33,671 nt of DNA from an uncultured Clostridia bacterium (GCA_934663625.1 CAKUKP010000025.1:1-33671), one strand, 5' to 3'. Shown: positions 24,198 to 31,767, counted from the stretch's first letter. The notes: generated by a model from the letters alone, not told the origin. Made by a program: numbers and translations.

Positions 24198-24941
24198 ATG
24201 GATGCGGAACTGACGAAAAAGCGGTTTGAAGAACTTGCGATCCGCGCGGATCGATCGGGGCGCGCGCAGTTTACGCGCTTTCTGGATCCCGCGCTGGAGA
24301 TGGATGCGCGCATCGCCGCCGCGCGGCAGAATGTGCCGGTGCAGTTCTTCGGCGGCTGGGATGGCGCGGAGCGCAGAATCTGCGCCTTCGGCGAAGCGGT
24401 TGCGGAGGCGGATTATCCGATTGCGTGCATCGCGATCGGGTGGAACCCGAAGTACGCAAGCCTTACGCATCGCGATCTGCTGGGCGCGGTAATGAGCCTG
24501 GGTCTGGATCGCGAAGCCACCGGCGATATCTGCATGGGCGCGGCGGAGGGCACGGCGTGCCTGTTCGCGCATCGCGATGTGGCGGATTACATCTGCGCAA
24601 ATCTCGAATCCGCAAAGAACGCGCGGTTAAAGATGGAAAGAACCGATACCGCGCCGGAAATGCGCCCGCCGGAGGGCGATGTGATCCGGATTACCGTGCA
24701 GTCCGAACGGCTGGACGGCGTGATCGCGGCGGGCTGGCGATTATCGCGCGCGGAAGCGCAGCGGCTGATCGCCGCGGGGCTGGTCAAGCACAACCATGTG
24801 GAGGAACGGCGCGGCGATGCGCGCGTGGCGGAGGGCGATCTGATCTCCGTGCGCGGCAGGGGCCGGCTTCGGGTGGAATCCGTCGAGGGCGAAACCCGCA
24901 GAGGTCGAATCGCGCTGAAACTCTTTAAGTATAAATCATAA
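24198..24941 (+). CDS. ylmH: YlmH-type S4-domain RNA-binding protein
   Basis: A 247-residue protein. The N-terminal part (about 1-165) is the YlmH domain, with TRFLDPALE, FFGGWDGAERRICAF in parts, and GDICMGAAEGTACLF. An S4 RNA-binding domain lies at about 172-240, with RLDGVIAAGWRLSRAEAQRLIAAGLVKHN in parts (GWRLSRAEAQ; GLVKHNHVEE). In Bacillus this protein binds ribosomes and takes part in rescue of stalled nascent chains. Its gene is always in the sepF-divIVA neighbourhood. Starts 1 nt after yggT. Confidence 0.93.
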   Translation: MDAELTKKRFEELAIRADRSGRAQFTRFLDPALEMDARIAAARQNVPVQFFGGWDGAERRICAFGEAVAEADYPIACIAIGWNPKYASLTHRDLLGAVMSLGLDREATGDICMGAAEGTACLFAHRDVADYICANLESAKNARLKMERTDTAPEMRPPEGDVIRITVQSERLDGVIAAGWRLSRAEAQRLIAAGLVKHNHVEERRGDARVAEGDLISVRGRGRLRVESVEGETRRGRIALKLFKYKS

Positions 24942-24964
24942 CCATAAGATAAGGAGAATGAGCA

Positions 24965-25564
24965 ATGGCAATTAGCGTAAAGGACATTCAGGAAAAGCAG
25001 TTTTCCACGCAGGTTTCCAATGGCTACAACGTAGAACAGGTGGATGATTTTCTGGACGAACTGGCGGAACAGCTGGGCGCTCTGATCCGTGAAAATCTGG
25101 CGCTGACCGGTCAGGTTCGCCAGCTGGAGGAATCCGTGCGCACGGCGCAGGCGGAGGCCGAGGATGCGAAGAAGCGCCTGCCCGATTACAACGAAGCGGA
25201 ATACTTCCGCAATCTGGAAAAATCGATCCGCGAAGCGCTGATCGGCGCGCAGCGCATCGCCGATGAAGCCGTGGAAAGCGCGAAGGCGCAGGCGGAAAAG
25301 ACCGTATCCGAGGCAAACGCCAAGGCAGAAAAGACGGTATCTGATGCGAACGCACAGGCCGAAAAGACCGTGACCGACGCAAACGCGCTGGCGGAAAAGA
25401 CGGTTGCCGATGCGGAAGCCAGGGCGCGCGAAACCACCGATACGGCGGAACAGACCGTTGCCGCCCTGCGCACCGAAATGGAAACCCTGCGCGGCAATAT
25501 CGATACCTATCGCGAAAACTTCAAGCGCATCATGCAGCAGCAGATGGCGGCGCTGGGGGAATAA
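24965..25564 (+). CDS. divIVA: DivIVA-family protein with 11-residue repeats
   Basis: A 199-residue polar/septal scaffold. The N-terminal lipid-binding DivIVA domain is at 1-60, with ISVKDIQEKQFS and GYNVEQVDDFLDELAEQL; coiled coil follows. Residues 111-165 are five consecutive 11-residue units of the type EKTVSDANAQA, encoded by 33-bp repeats (25295-25459). Hendecad repeats form a straight or slightly right-handed coiled coil, unlike the rest of the protein. GGAGAATGAGCA precedes the start. It is last in the operon, and repeat cluster E begins about 20 bases later. Confidence 0.93.
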   Translation: MAISVKDIQEKQFSTQVSNGYNVEQVDDFLDELAEQLGALIRENLALTGQVRQLEESVRTAQAEAEDAKKRLPDYNEAEYFRNLEKSIREALIGAQRIADEAVESAKAQAEKTVSEANAKAEKTVSDANAQAEKTVTDANALAEKTVADAEARARETTDTAEQTVAALRTEMETLRGNIDTYRENFKRIMQQQMAALGE

Positions 25565-25583
25565 GGATAGATCTTCCTGCATC

Positions 25584-25857
25584 GGGAACGGGGTTCTGCG
25601 GGATGGGCTTCTCTCCTTCAGTCTGTGCTGCGGTGCCGCGCCTCAATCTTTGATTGAGCCGTCGGCAGTCTGCCTTTAGGCAGACCGACAAACCAATAGG
25701 TTTGTCGCCTTGCACAGCCAGCTCCCTCATCAGAGGGAGCCAGGAACGGCGTAACCCCTGCCTTCCTCTGACGAGGAAGGTGTCGGCGTAGCCGACGGAA
25801 GGAGAGAACCCCCTTTCGCATCTGCACAGGTTTTGATAGAAAGAGAAACCCGTTCCC
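25584..25857. repeat. Hairpin cluster E, related to but distinct from A-D
   Basis: Bounded by inverted GGGAACGGG (25584-25592) and CCCGTTCCC (25849-25857). It holds CTCAATC/GATTGAG, a GTCGGTCTGCC-type stem around 25665-25690, ACAAACC/GGTTTGT near 25689, CTCCCTCatcaGAGGGAG near 25722, CCTTCCTCtgacGAGGAAGG near 25761, and GTCGGC/GCCGAC near 25784. It shares the TCTCTCCTTC linkers and the CCTTCC hairpin with A-D but lacks their CCCAGCTGCTACCGCG ends. No coding is supported in this 400-bp gap. Confidence 0.75.
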
Positions 25858-25883
25858 CCTGTCAATCTACGACAGAAATAACA

Positions 25884-25901
25884 GGCGCGCTTCGGCGCGC
25901 C
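25884..25901. terminator. Strong GC hairpin with TTCG loop
   Basis: GGCGCGC-TTCG-GCGCGCC is an extra-stable tetraloop hairpin after cluster E and before the DUF5665-like gene. It lacks a good T-run, so terminator function is only possible. A TATAAT at 25913-25918 may be the -10 box of the next operon, without a visible -35. Confidence 0.4.
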
Positions 25902-25965
25902 CTATTCATAAGTATAATCCTCCCAAAATCGGCAGATACTTCCTATATCTAAAGGAGCGATCTGC

Positions 25966-26238
25966 ATGAAGGAACGGGACAGGAACCTGATTGACCGCCT
26001 GATCGGCACGCTGGAGCGGATGCAGCTGGATCGATACGTGGAACACGTATCGAATCGCGGCCGCATGATCTGGATGAATCTGTTTTATGGAATGCTGCGC
26101 GGGCTGGGCTTTTCATTCGGGTTTACGGTGCTGGGCGCGGCGGCGCTGGTGCTGCTGCGGCATCTGCTGGAAAAAAATGTGCCGATGATCGGCGGCTTCA
26201 TCGCGGAGGTAATCGATGCCATTGAAAAAAGAAGGTAA
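25966..26238 (+). CDS. DUF5665-like small membrane protein
   Basis: A 90-residue protein with a charged N-terminal half (helical; LERMQLDRYVEHVSNRGRMIW in parts) and one or two membrane segments (about 44-70 and 73-85). The pattern of RxxWxNxxxGxxRGLGxxxGxTVLGA fits small clostridial proteins of the DUF5665 type, whose function is unknown. AAAGGAG lies 7-8 nt upstream. It overlaps lspA by 23 nt and is first in the lspA-rluD operon. Confidence 0.8.
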   Translation: MKERDRNLIDRLIGTLERMQLDRYVEHVSNRGRMIWMNLFYGMLRGLGFSFGFTVLGAAALVLLRHLLEKNVPMIGGFIAEVIDAIEKRR

Positions 26239-26671
26239 ACTGGTCTGGATCGCGATCGCCGCGCTGGCGGCGGATCAGATCGCCAAGGCGCTGGCGCTGA
26301 AGATCGCGCGCCCGATCGATCTGAAGATCGTATCGCTGATCCCCACGGTGTACAATACGGGCGCGGCGTTTTCCATCGGGCGCGGCGGCGGATGGCTGCT
26401 GATCGCGCTGACGGGCGCGCTGGTCGCCGGCATCACGGCGTATCTGCTGTTGGGGAAAAACGTATCCCGAATGGAGCGCGTCGGGCTGTGGCTCGCCGCG
26501 GGCGGCGGTCTGGGCAATCTGATCGATCGGCTGTTCCGCACCGGCGTGGTGGATTTTATCGCCTGCAATCTGTTTGATTTTCCCGTGTTCAACGTGGGCG
26601 ATATCTGCGTGTGCTGCGGCGTTTGCATCGCCGCCATCGGTATATGGATGGGAATGAGGAAAAGGACATGA
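26216..26671 (+). CDS. lspA: Lipoprotein signal peptidase LspA
   Basis: A 151-residue membrane aspartic protease that cuts the signal peptide from diacylated prelipoproteins. Seen: AADQIAKALAL near the N-terminus, PTVYNTGAAFSIG, GGLGNLIDRLFR, the catalytic Asp in GVVDFI, and the second in FNVGD. The last motif is usually N-[VI]-A-D; here Gly replaces Ala, with the Asp kept. Four membrane segments. GGAGG lies 6 nt before the ATG, inside the upstream gene. The stop overlaps the next start (ATGA). Works after Lgt, encoded at 20.2 kb. Confidence 0.95.
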   Translation: MPLKKEGKLVWIAIAALAADQIAKALALKIARPIDLKIVSLIPTVYNTGAAFSIGRGGGWLLIALTGALVAGITAYLLLGKNVSRMERVGLWLAAGGGLGNLIDRLFRTGVVDFIACNLFDFPVFNVGDICVCCGVCIAAIGIWMGMRKRT

Positions 26672-27582
26672 GCGAGCTTTTCACGGCCTGCGTCGAGGGC
26701 GAACTTGCGGGCGTTCGGCTGGATCAATGGGCGGCGGAAGCGGCGGGCATTACGCGATCGCGCGCGGAAGGGCTGATCAAGGCGGGAAACGTGTGCGTAA
26801 ACGGAAGCGCGCAGACCAAGGCGGGCTATAAGCTGCGCGCGGGCGATATTTTGCGCCTCGAAATTCCCGAAGCCGCGCCCGCGCAGGTGCAGGCGCAGGA
26901 TATCGATATCGATATCCTGTATCAGGATATGGATGTGGCGGTGGTATACAAGCCTTCGGGCATGGTGGTGCATCCCGCGGCGGGCAATCCGGATGGCACG
27001 CTGGTGAACGCGCTGCTGGCGAAGCTGGATAATCTGTCCGGCATCGGCGGCGAAATCCGCCCCGGCATCGTGCATCGCATCGATAAGGATACATCGGGGC
27101 TTTTGCTGATCGCGAAAAACGATATGGCGCATGTTTCGCTGGCGGAACAGATTCGGCAGCACAGCGTGCATCGCGCCTATCTCGCCATCGCGCAGGGACA
27201 TATGAAGCAGGAATCCGGCAGTATAGACGGCCCCATCGGGCGGCATCCCACCGATCGCAAGCGCATGGCGATCGTGTCCGGCGGGCGCGAAGCCAGAACG
27301 AACTGGCGCGTGATCGAGGATCTTCGGGGCGCGTGCCTGCTGGAATGCGTGCTGACCACCGGCCGCACACATCAGATTCGCGTACATATGGCGTCCATCG
27401 GGCATCCGCTGCTGGGCGACGGCGTATACGGGCCGAAAAAAATGCCCTATCCCGTGCAGGGCGGCCAGCTGCTGCACGCGTTCCGCATCGGATTTGTGCA
27501 TCCGCGCACCGGCGAAGAAATGCTGTTCGAAGCGCCGCCGGAGGAACGGTTTGAATTCTGGCATAAAAAGCTGAAACTATAA
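26668..27582 (+). CDS. RluD/RluA-family 23S rRNA pseudouridine synthase
   Basis: A 304-residue enzyme that isomerises uridines in structured RNA. An S4 domain is at about 12-70 (RLDQWAAEAAGITRSRAEGLIKAGNVCVNG in parts), and the catalytic domain at about 85-300. Catalytic Asp lies in HRIDKDTSGLLLIAK, where Ile replaces the usual Leu. VVYKPSGMVVHPA, GRTHQIRVHMASIGHPLLGD and LHAFRIGFVHP are further family motifs. It overlaps lspA by 4 nt; the lspA-rluD pair is common in Bacillota (ylyB). No terminator is visible after it. Confidence 0.94.
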   Translation: MSELFTACVEGELAGVRLDQWAAEAAGITRSRAEGLIKAGNVCVNGSAQTKAGYKLRAGDILRLEIPEAAPAQVQAQDIDIDILYQDMDVAVVYKPSGMVVHPAAGNPDGTLVNALLAKLDNLSGIGGEIRPGIVHRIDKDTSGLLLIAKNDMAHVSLAEQIRQHSVHRAYLAIAQGHMKQESGSIDGPIGRHPTDRKRMAIVSGGREARTNWRVIEDLRGACLLECVLTTGRTHQIRVHMASIGHPLLGDGVYGPKKMPYPVQGGQLLHAFRIGFVHPRTGEEMLFEAPPEERFEFWHKKLKL

Positions 27583-27620
27583 TTTTTTAATCATCTTGAA
27601 ATCAAAGTGTAGCATCATTA

Positions 27621-27630
27621 TGGTAAAATA
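27621..27630 (+). promoter_or_regulatory. Putative extended -10 promoter of the L,D-transpeptidase gene
   Basis: TGGTAAAATA fits an extended -10 (TGn-TAAAAT) 35 bases before the ATG. The same 10 bases occur before the secreted SH3 gene at 30471-30480. TTGAAA at 27596 lies 17 bases before an alternative TATGGT. Confidence 0.45.
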
Positions 27631-27664
27631 CGGGGCAGTATCTGTATTGGAGGTTTCTTCCCCT

Positions 27665-29707
27665 ATGACGTGCAAGCGCGCTGTTGCCGCAATTCTTACC
27701 ATCGTGATGCTGATTTTGTCCCTTCCCGCGTTCGCGGCGGAGGCGGGCTATTACATTACCGTCGATATCGCAAACCAGATTGTAACCGTATATGATGCGG
27801 ATAATAAAACCGAAAGCGGCATCCGCATGCAGGCGATCTGCTCCACGGGCATGGGCAATTCCACGCCCACGGGGCTGTTCTGTATGCCCAAGCCGAAGTA
27901 CAATTCCGAACGCCAGGAATGGTATTATTTCACCGAATACGAAATCTGGGCGAAGTACGCTTCCCGCATTCGCGCCGGAATTCTGTTCCATTCGATCCTG
28001 TATACATCGAGGGGCGCGACGCGCTCCACCTGGGCTTCCCAGCACGCGCTGGGCGGCAAGGCTTCGCACGGCTGCGTGCGCCTGCCCGTCGCCGCCGCGA
28101 AATGGATATCCGAAAACTGCGCGCCCGGCACGATGGTGTATATCTACAACGATGCGGAAAAGAACGCGGCGCTGCATGATCTGCTGAAGGATCAGGAAGT
28201 GTTCTTCGCCGATGAACAGGATTACGCCGTTTTCAAACTGGGCAGGGTCAGCATTACCCAGCGCAGCAAGGGCGATCGCGTCGCAAAAGTCCAGAAAGCG
28301 CTTGCCGATCTGGGCTATGAAGTGGGCGATGCGGACGGCATCATCGGATCGAAAACCCGCGCCGCCATCGAAGCATGGCAGACGGATAACGGTTTCGAAG
28401 CGGATTGCGTGCTGACCACCGAACAGCAGAAGCTGCTGGTGCAGGAGGAAGAGGCGCAGACCGAAAACGCCGCGCCTGAACCGGAGGCGACCGCGCCCGT
28501 TCCGGCGCTCAGCCGCGAAAGCAATTTCCAGAATATCTCCGGACTTCAGCTGCGCCTTACCGCGCTGGGCTATCCTGTGAAGGATACCGGCGTGCTGAAG
28601 GATGAAACCGAAAGCGCCATTATGGCGTGGCAGCAGGATAACGGCTATGCGGCGACGGGCGCGATGACCGTCGAACAGGTGGAGCAGATGATGCTGCAGC
28701 CCACCCCCACGCCGGAACCGACCCCCACGCCCACGCCCGAACCTACGCCTACGCCGGAGCCGACGCCGACTCCGGAACCCACGCCGACCCCGACCCCGAC
28801 CCCAACGCCTAGCCCCACGCCTTCGCCGACCCCGAAACCCACGCCGACCCCGACCCCCGATCCGGAAACGATCCCCGGCACGGTGGCGATCGTGGAAACG
28901 GGCACGGACAGCAAGCTGAACCTGCGGCGCAAGGCGGATGTGGAATCCGGTCTGGCGGCGGAGCTTACGAACGGCACGTTCCTGCGCGTATTGGAGCGCG
29001 GAACCTATTGGAGCCGCGTGGAAACGCTGAACGGTACGCAGGGCTACGTGGGCAGCCAGTATATCCGCGTGATCAAGGCCGATCCCACCCCCACGCCCGC
29101 GCCGACTCCGGAACCCACGCCGACCCCGTCCCCGACCCCGACGCCTACCCCCACGCCGACGCCCACGCCGGTACCTACGCCGACCCCGACCCCCGATCCG
29201 GAAACGATCCCCGGCACGGTGGCGATCGTGGAAACGGGTACGGACAGCAACCTGAACCTGCGGCGCAAGGCGGACGCGAAATCCGATCCGATCGCGGAAC
29301 TGAAAAACGGCACGTTCCTGCGCGTATTGGAGCATGGCGCATATTGGAGCCGCGTGGAAACGCTGAACGGCACGCAGGGCTACGTGGGCAGCCAGTACAT
29401 TCGCGTGATCAAGGCCGATCCCACCCCCACGCCCGCACCGACTCCGGAACCCACGCCGGTGCCTACGCCCACGCCGACCCCCGATCCGGAAACGATCTCC
29501 GGCACGGTAGCGATCGTGGAAACAGGCACCAGCAGCAGCCTGAACCTGCGGCGCAGGGCGGATGCGAAATCCGATCCGATCGCGGAACTGAAAAACGGCA
29601 CGTTCCTGCGCGTGTTGGAGCGCGGAACCTATTGGAGCCGCGTGGAAACGCTGAACGGCACGCAGGGCTACGTGGGCAGCCAGTACATTCGAATCATCAA
29701 GGAGTGA
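27665..29707 (+). CDS. Secreted L,D-transpeptidase with peptidoglycan-binding and three SH3 modules
   Basis: A 680-residue exported wall enzyme. Signal peptide 1-24 (cleavage after AFA). The YkuD catalytic domain (about 28-165) contains HALGGKASHGCVRLP with nucleophile Cys137. Two PG-binding-1-like domains follow (about 190-255 and 290-340), then a Pro-Thr linker and three bacterial SH3 modules separated by Pro-Thr linkers (TPTPAPTPEP type). YkuD enzymes make 3-3 peptide cross-links or attach proteins to the wall; SH3 modules hold them to it. I chose the ATG at 27665, with GGAGG 11 nt upstream, since it starts the signal peptide. The three SH3 units are nearly identical in DNA, which points to recent duplication. 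The XRE-like gene starts 5 nt after the stop. Confidence 0.93.
   Translation: MTCKRAVAAILTIVMLILSLPAFAAEAGYYITVDIANQIVTVYDADNKTESGIRMQAICSTGMGNSTPTGLFCMPKPKYNSERQEWYYFTEYEIWAKYASRIRAGILFHSILYTSRGATRSTWASQHALGGKASHGCVRLPVAAAKWISENCAPGTMVYIYNDAEKNAALHDLLKDQEVFFADEQDYAVFKLGRVSITQRSKGDRVAKVQKALADLGYEVGDADGIIGSKTRAAIEAWQTDNGFEADCVLTTEQQKLLVQEEEAQTENAAPEPEATAPVPALSRESNFQNISGLQLRLTALGYPVKDTGVLKDETESAIMAWQQDNGYAATGAMTVEQVEQMMLQPTPTPEPTPTPTPEPTPTPEPTPTPEPTPTPTPTPTPSPTPSPTPKPTPTPTPDPETIPGTVAIVETGTDSKLNLRRKADVESGLAAELTNGTFLRVLERGTYWSRVETLNGTQGYVGSQYIRVIKADPTPTPAPTPEPTPTPSPTPTPTPTPTPTPVPTPTPTPDPETIPGTVAIVETGTDSNLNLRRKADAKSDPIAELKNGTFLRVLEHGAYWSRVETLNGTQGYVGSQYIRVIKADPTPTPAPTPEPTPVPTPTPTPDPETISGTVAIVETGTSSSLNLRRRADAKSDPIAELKNGTFLRVLERGTYWSRVETLNGTQGYVGSQYIRIIKE
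28700..29703 (+). repeat. Three direct repeats of a Pro-Thr linker plus SH3 unit
   Basis: Units of about 0.27-0.38 kb lie in tandem inside the transpeptidase gene. The stretch around GGCACGTTCCTGCGCGT...GTGGGCAGCCAGTA is almost unchanged in each (about 28972-29060, 29308-29400, 29596-29690). Linker length differs between units. Confidence 0.9.
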
Positions 29708-29712
29708 TCGAT

Positions 29713-30414
29713 ATGAGCCGATTGGGAGATGCGATTCGCAAGGCGCGCATCGCGAAAAAATGGAGTGAAAAACAGCTGGGCCGCAAATGCGGCATGGCGG
29801 AAAACGTAATTCGGGAGATCGAAAGCGGCCGCCGCATCGTATCGGATGATCAGGCGCAGCGAATCCTCAAGCTGCTGGGCGCGGAAAATCCCGTGTCCAC
29901 CGAACTGGAAGTGGCGCAGGAACCGGAGGTAAAGCTCCGTCCGCAGCCGCGCGCCTACGTGCTGCCCGCGAAAAACGTCGCGCCCGAACAGCAGAAGGCT
30001 TCCGATGAAGCGACCGATGCATGGCTGGACGCGCTGGGCGGCGTGGTCAAGCGCGTGCCCGTGATGGATGAAAACGGCGTGGTGATCGATCATGTGCTGA
30101 CCCCCATCATCTCCGGCAGGATCGAAGGCGGCGCGCCCGATAAGGTGTTCTATTATCGCATGGGCGATGATGCGCTGCGCGGATTCCGCATTCACGCGGG
30201 CGATCTGCTGCTCACCGTGCCGGAAACCCGCGCGGCGGACGGCGCGATCATGCTGATCGAATACAAGGGCAGGCGCATGCCGCGCAAGCTGATGAAGATG
30301 GATGGCATGCGCATCCAGATGCAGTCCTTCGATCGCGAATTTGAAGCCGTGGTCGCGCCCGCGCCCGATGTGCGCGTGCTGGGTCGCTGCGTGCAGCTGC
30401 GGCGCACGTTATAA
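29713..30414 (+). CDS. XRE-type regulator with degenerate S24/LexA-like C-terminal half
   Basis: A 233-residue protein. A helix-turn-helix domain is at about 5-55 (LGDAIRKARIAKKWSEKQLG in part; IREIESGRR). A Pro-rich linker leads to a beta-rich half (about 125-233). There RMGDDALRGFRIHAGDLLLTV at 149-169 lines up with the GDSM...GI..GDxxxV motif of LexA/CI-type S24 proteases, but the catalytic Ser is replaced (G151-D152-D153-A154). A Lys remains near 192. It is thus probably not self-cleaving, and may sense a ligand or just dimerise. Its ribosome site GGAG lies in the last codons of the transpeptidase gene. Target genes are unknown; a role in wall-gene control is only suggested by position. 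Confidence 0.75.
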   Translation: MSRLGDAIRKARIAKKWSEKQLGRKCGMAENVIREIESGRRIVSDDQAQRILKLLGAENPVSTELEVAQEPEVKLRPQPRAYVLPAKNVAPEQQKASDEATDAWLDALGGVVKRVPVMDENGVVIDHVLTPIISGRIEGGAPDKVFYYRMGDDALRGFRIHAGDLLLTVPETRAADGAIMLIEYKGRRMPRKLMKMDGMRIQMQSFDREFEAVVAPAPDVRVLGRCVQLRRTL

Positions 30415-30470
30415 TATCTATATTAAAAACAAAGAGATAACAATATTTGGATTCGTTATTAACAATTCAA

Positions 30471-30480
30471 TGGTAAAATA
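30471..30480 (+). promoter_or_regulatory. Putative extended -10 promoter of the secreted SH3 gene
   Basis: TGGTAAAATA, identical to the block before the transpeptidase gene, lies 31 bases before the ATG in an AT-rich spacer. TTGGAT at 30447 is a weak candidate -35. Confidence 0.45.
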
Positions 30481-30510
30481 TAGGCAAATCAAATAAAGGA
30501 GATTAAGATC

Positions 30511-31026
30511 ATGACGAAGCGTATTATTGCTGTTCTCATCGTTCTCGTACTGGCAATCGGCTGCGTGTTCGCGCTGGCTGAAACCACCACGGCGGAACCC
30601 TCCGCCGAACCCACCGCAGAAGCGACCGCCGAGGTCAATGCGGAAGTCACCGCGGAAGCGGCCGCAGAACCCACCGCCACCCCCATTCCGGAAGGCAAGA
30701 CCCGCTATGTATCCGCCCCCAGCGGACTGTACATTCGCGAAGCCGCCGATCTGGAAGCCAAGATCGTCGCGACCCCCGATTTCAATTATGCGCTGAAGGT
30801 CATCGGCGAAGAAGGCAAGTGGAGCCACGTAATCTTCGAAACCAACGGCCGCGTATTCGAAGGCTATTGCTGGACGGCGTACCTCAGCGATCATAAGACC
30901 GTGCTGAAGCCCGCTGCGAAGGTTGAACCCACCGCAGAACCCACCGAAGAACCGTCCGTCGAGCCGACCCCGGTTCCGGGCGGTGAAACCGGTGAAGGCG
31001 AAGACGGCGGCGATATCTGGCTTTAA
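30511..31026 (+). CDS. Small secreted SH3-domain protein
   Basis: A 171-residue exported protein. Signal peptide 1-22 or so (VLIVLVLAIGCVFALA). An Ala/Glu/Pro/Thr-rich linker (about 24-62) precedes one SH3-like domain (about 65-130, with TRYVSAPSGLYIREAADLEAKIV in parts, and GKWSHVIF) and a Pro/Glu-rich acidic tail ending in GEDGGDIWL. The Cys in the signal region is not followed by a clear lipobox arrangement. AAAGGAG lies 10-12 nt upstream of the ATG. It shares its promoter-like block with the transpeptidase, so both may be made together; wall binding is inferred. Confidence 0.85.
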   Translation: MTKRIIAVLIVLVLAIGCVFALAETTTAEPSAEPTAEATAEVNAEVTAEAAAEPTATPIPEGKTRYVSAPSGLYIREAADLEAKIVATPDFNYALKVIGEEGKWSHVIFETNGRVFEGYCWTAYLSDHKTVLKPAAKVEPTAEPTEEPSVEPTPVPGGETGEGEDGGDIWL

Positions 31027-31040
31027 TTTCAACCGTTCTA

Positions 31041-31071
31041 AAAAGACAGACCGATCCGGTCTGTCTTTTTT
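31041..31071. terminator. Rho-independent terminator after the SH3 gene
   Basis: AAAA, a 9-bp stem GACAGACCG/CGGTCTGTC with loop ATC, then T6. The A-run makes it usable from both strands, so it may also stop the brnTA transcript. Confidence 0.9.
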
Positions 31072-31155
31072 ATACGCCTTTTTACAGCACAAAGCCTTCC
31101 GTGGGAAGCGGAAGGCCTTGCTTTGGTTGAATATTTTGAGGAAGAATGGAGTGCT

Positions 31156-31184
31156 ATTGAAGAAGGAGGGGGGGTTTCTTCAAT
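31156..31184. repeat. Hairpin with G-rich loop
   Basis: Arms ATTGAAGAA and TTCTTCAAT enclose GGAGGGGGGGT. It lies in the spacer after brnA. Another imperfect hairpin (GCCTTCC/GGAAGGC) is at about 31090-31112. Function unknown. Confidence 0.5.
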
Positions 31185-31256
31185 GACTGTATGATACCAC
31201 CCGTTTATGAACCGAACATGAACAGGCGAAAAACAATTGTTGAATGATTTTGCGGA

Positions 31257-31466
31257 TCAATTCCAGCTGACTTGCAGCCGCTTTTTATGGATGGCACAGT
31301 CCGCCAAATACAAATTGATCAGGGTTTGATAGGGAATGCCGGAATCCTGTGATTGCATTTTGAAATATTCGATCGTGTCTGCGTCCAAATTGATCGTGAT
31401 CTGTTTTTTCAGTTTTTTGGTGTAGGGATTTTTCTGTGCGTTGCTGAAATCATATTCTTCTTTCAT
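31257..31466 (-). CDS. brnA: BrnA-family antitoxin
   Basis: A 69-residue antitoxin. The C-terminal part (KKQITINLDADTIEYFKMQS in part, then GIPYQTLINLYLADC) is a ribbon-helix-helix DNA-binding fold of the BrnA/CopG kind. It should bind BrnT and repress the operon. The gene is second, starting 1 nt after the brnT stop, and its strong AGAGGAGGT ribosome site is made of the last brnT codons. Base composition is visibly more AT-rich than in the neighbours, consistent with acquisition. Confidence 0.88.
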   Translation of the reverse strand: MKEEYDFSNAQKNPYTKKLKKQITINLDADTIEYFKMQSQDSGIPYQTLINLYLADCAIHKKRLQVSWN

Positions 31467-31467
31467 A

Positions 31468-31767
31468 TCATATACCTCCTCTAGAAATATGATATTGCCG
31501 CGTTTCGGCAGTGGTTGCTTTTCGGGCAGAAATAATCCGGATTACGGATTCAGCGAATCGGCAGCAATGACAGACCACAAGCAAATTTGCCCGATGACTG
31601 TATCCGAGAATAATAAATCTTTCCTCCTGCTCGGAATGCTCGGGATCGTCAATGACCAATGCTTCAGGATCATAAAACACCGTTTTTGCCTCTTCAAAAG
31701 CAATGCGATGCTTTTTTTGATTAATTATGTTTTTGTTCTCATCCCATTCAAATCTCATACAATCCAT
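31468..31767 (-). CDS. brnT: BrnT-family ribonuclease toxin
   Basis: A 99-residue RelE-fold toxin that cleaves RNA and is neutralised by BrnA. Seen: FEWDENKNIINQKKHRIAFEEA in parts (FEWDENK; KHRIAFEEAKTVF), EERFIILGYS, and IRIISARKATTAE with the C-terminal Arg/Lys set. This is the standard BrnT pattern. The ATG at 31767 lies at the predicted transcription start and no ribosome site precedes it, so translation is either leaderless or begins at Met4 (31758), also without a site. The toxin would be made weakly compared with the antitoxin. Confidence 0.88.
   Translation of the reverse strand: MDCMRFEWDENKNIINQKKHRIAFEEAKTVFYDPEALVIDDPEHSEQEERFIILGYSHRANLLVVCHCCRFAESVIRIISARKATTAETRQYHISRGGI

Noticed and set aside
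27602..29335. 577-codon minus-strand frame opposite the transpeptidase gene
   Set aside because: Arg/Gly-rich translation comes from the complement of the Pro-Thr repeats; the plus strand has a signal peptide and catalytic motifs.
28700..29520. CRISPR-like periodic sequence
   Set aside because: The period is Pro-Thr codons and SH3 units within one coding frame; there are no unique spacers between fixed repeats.
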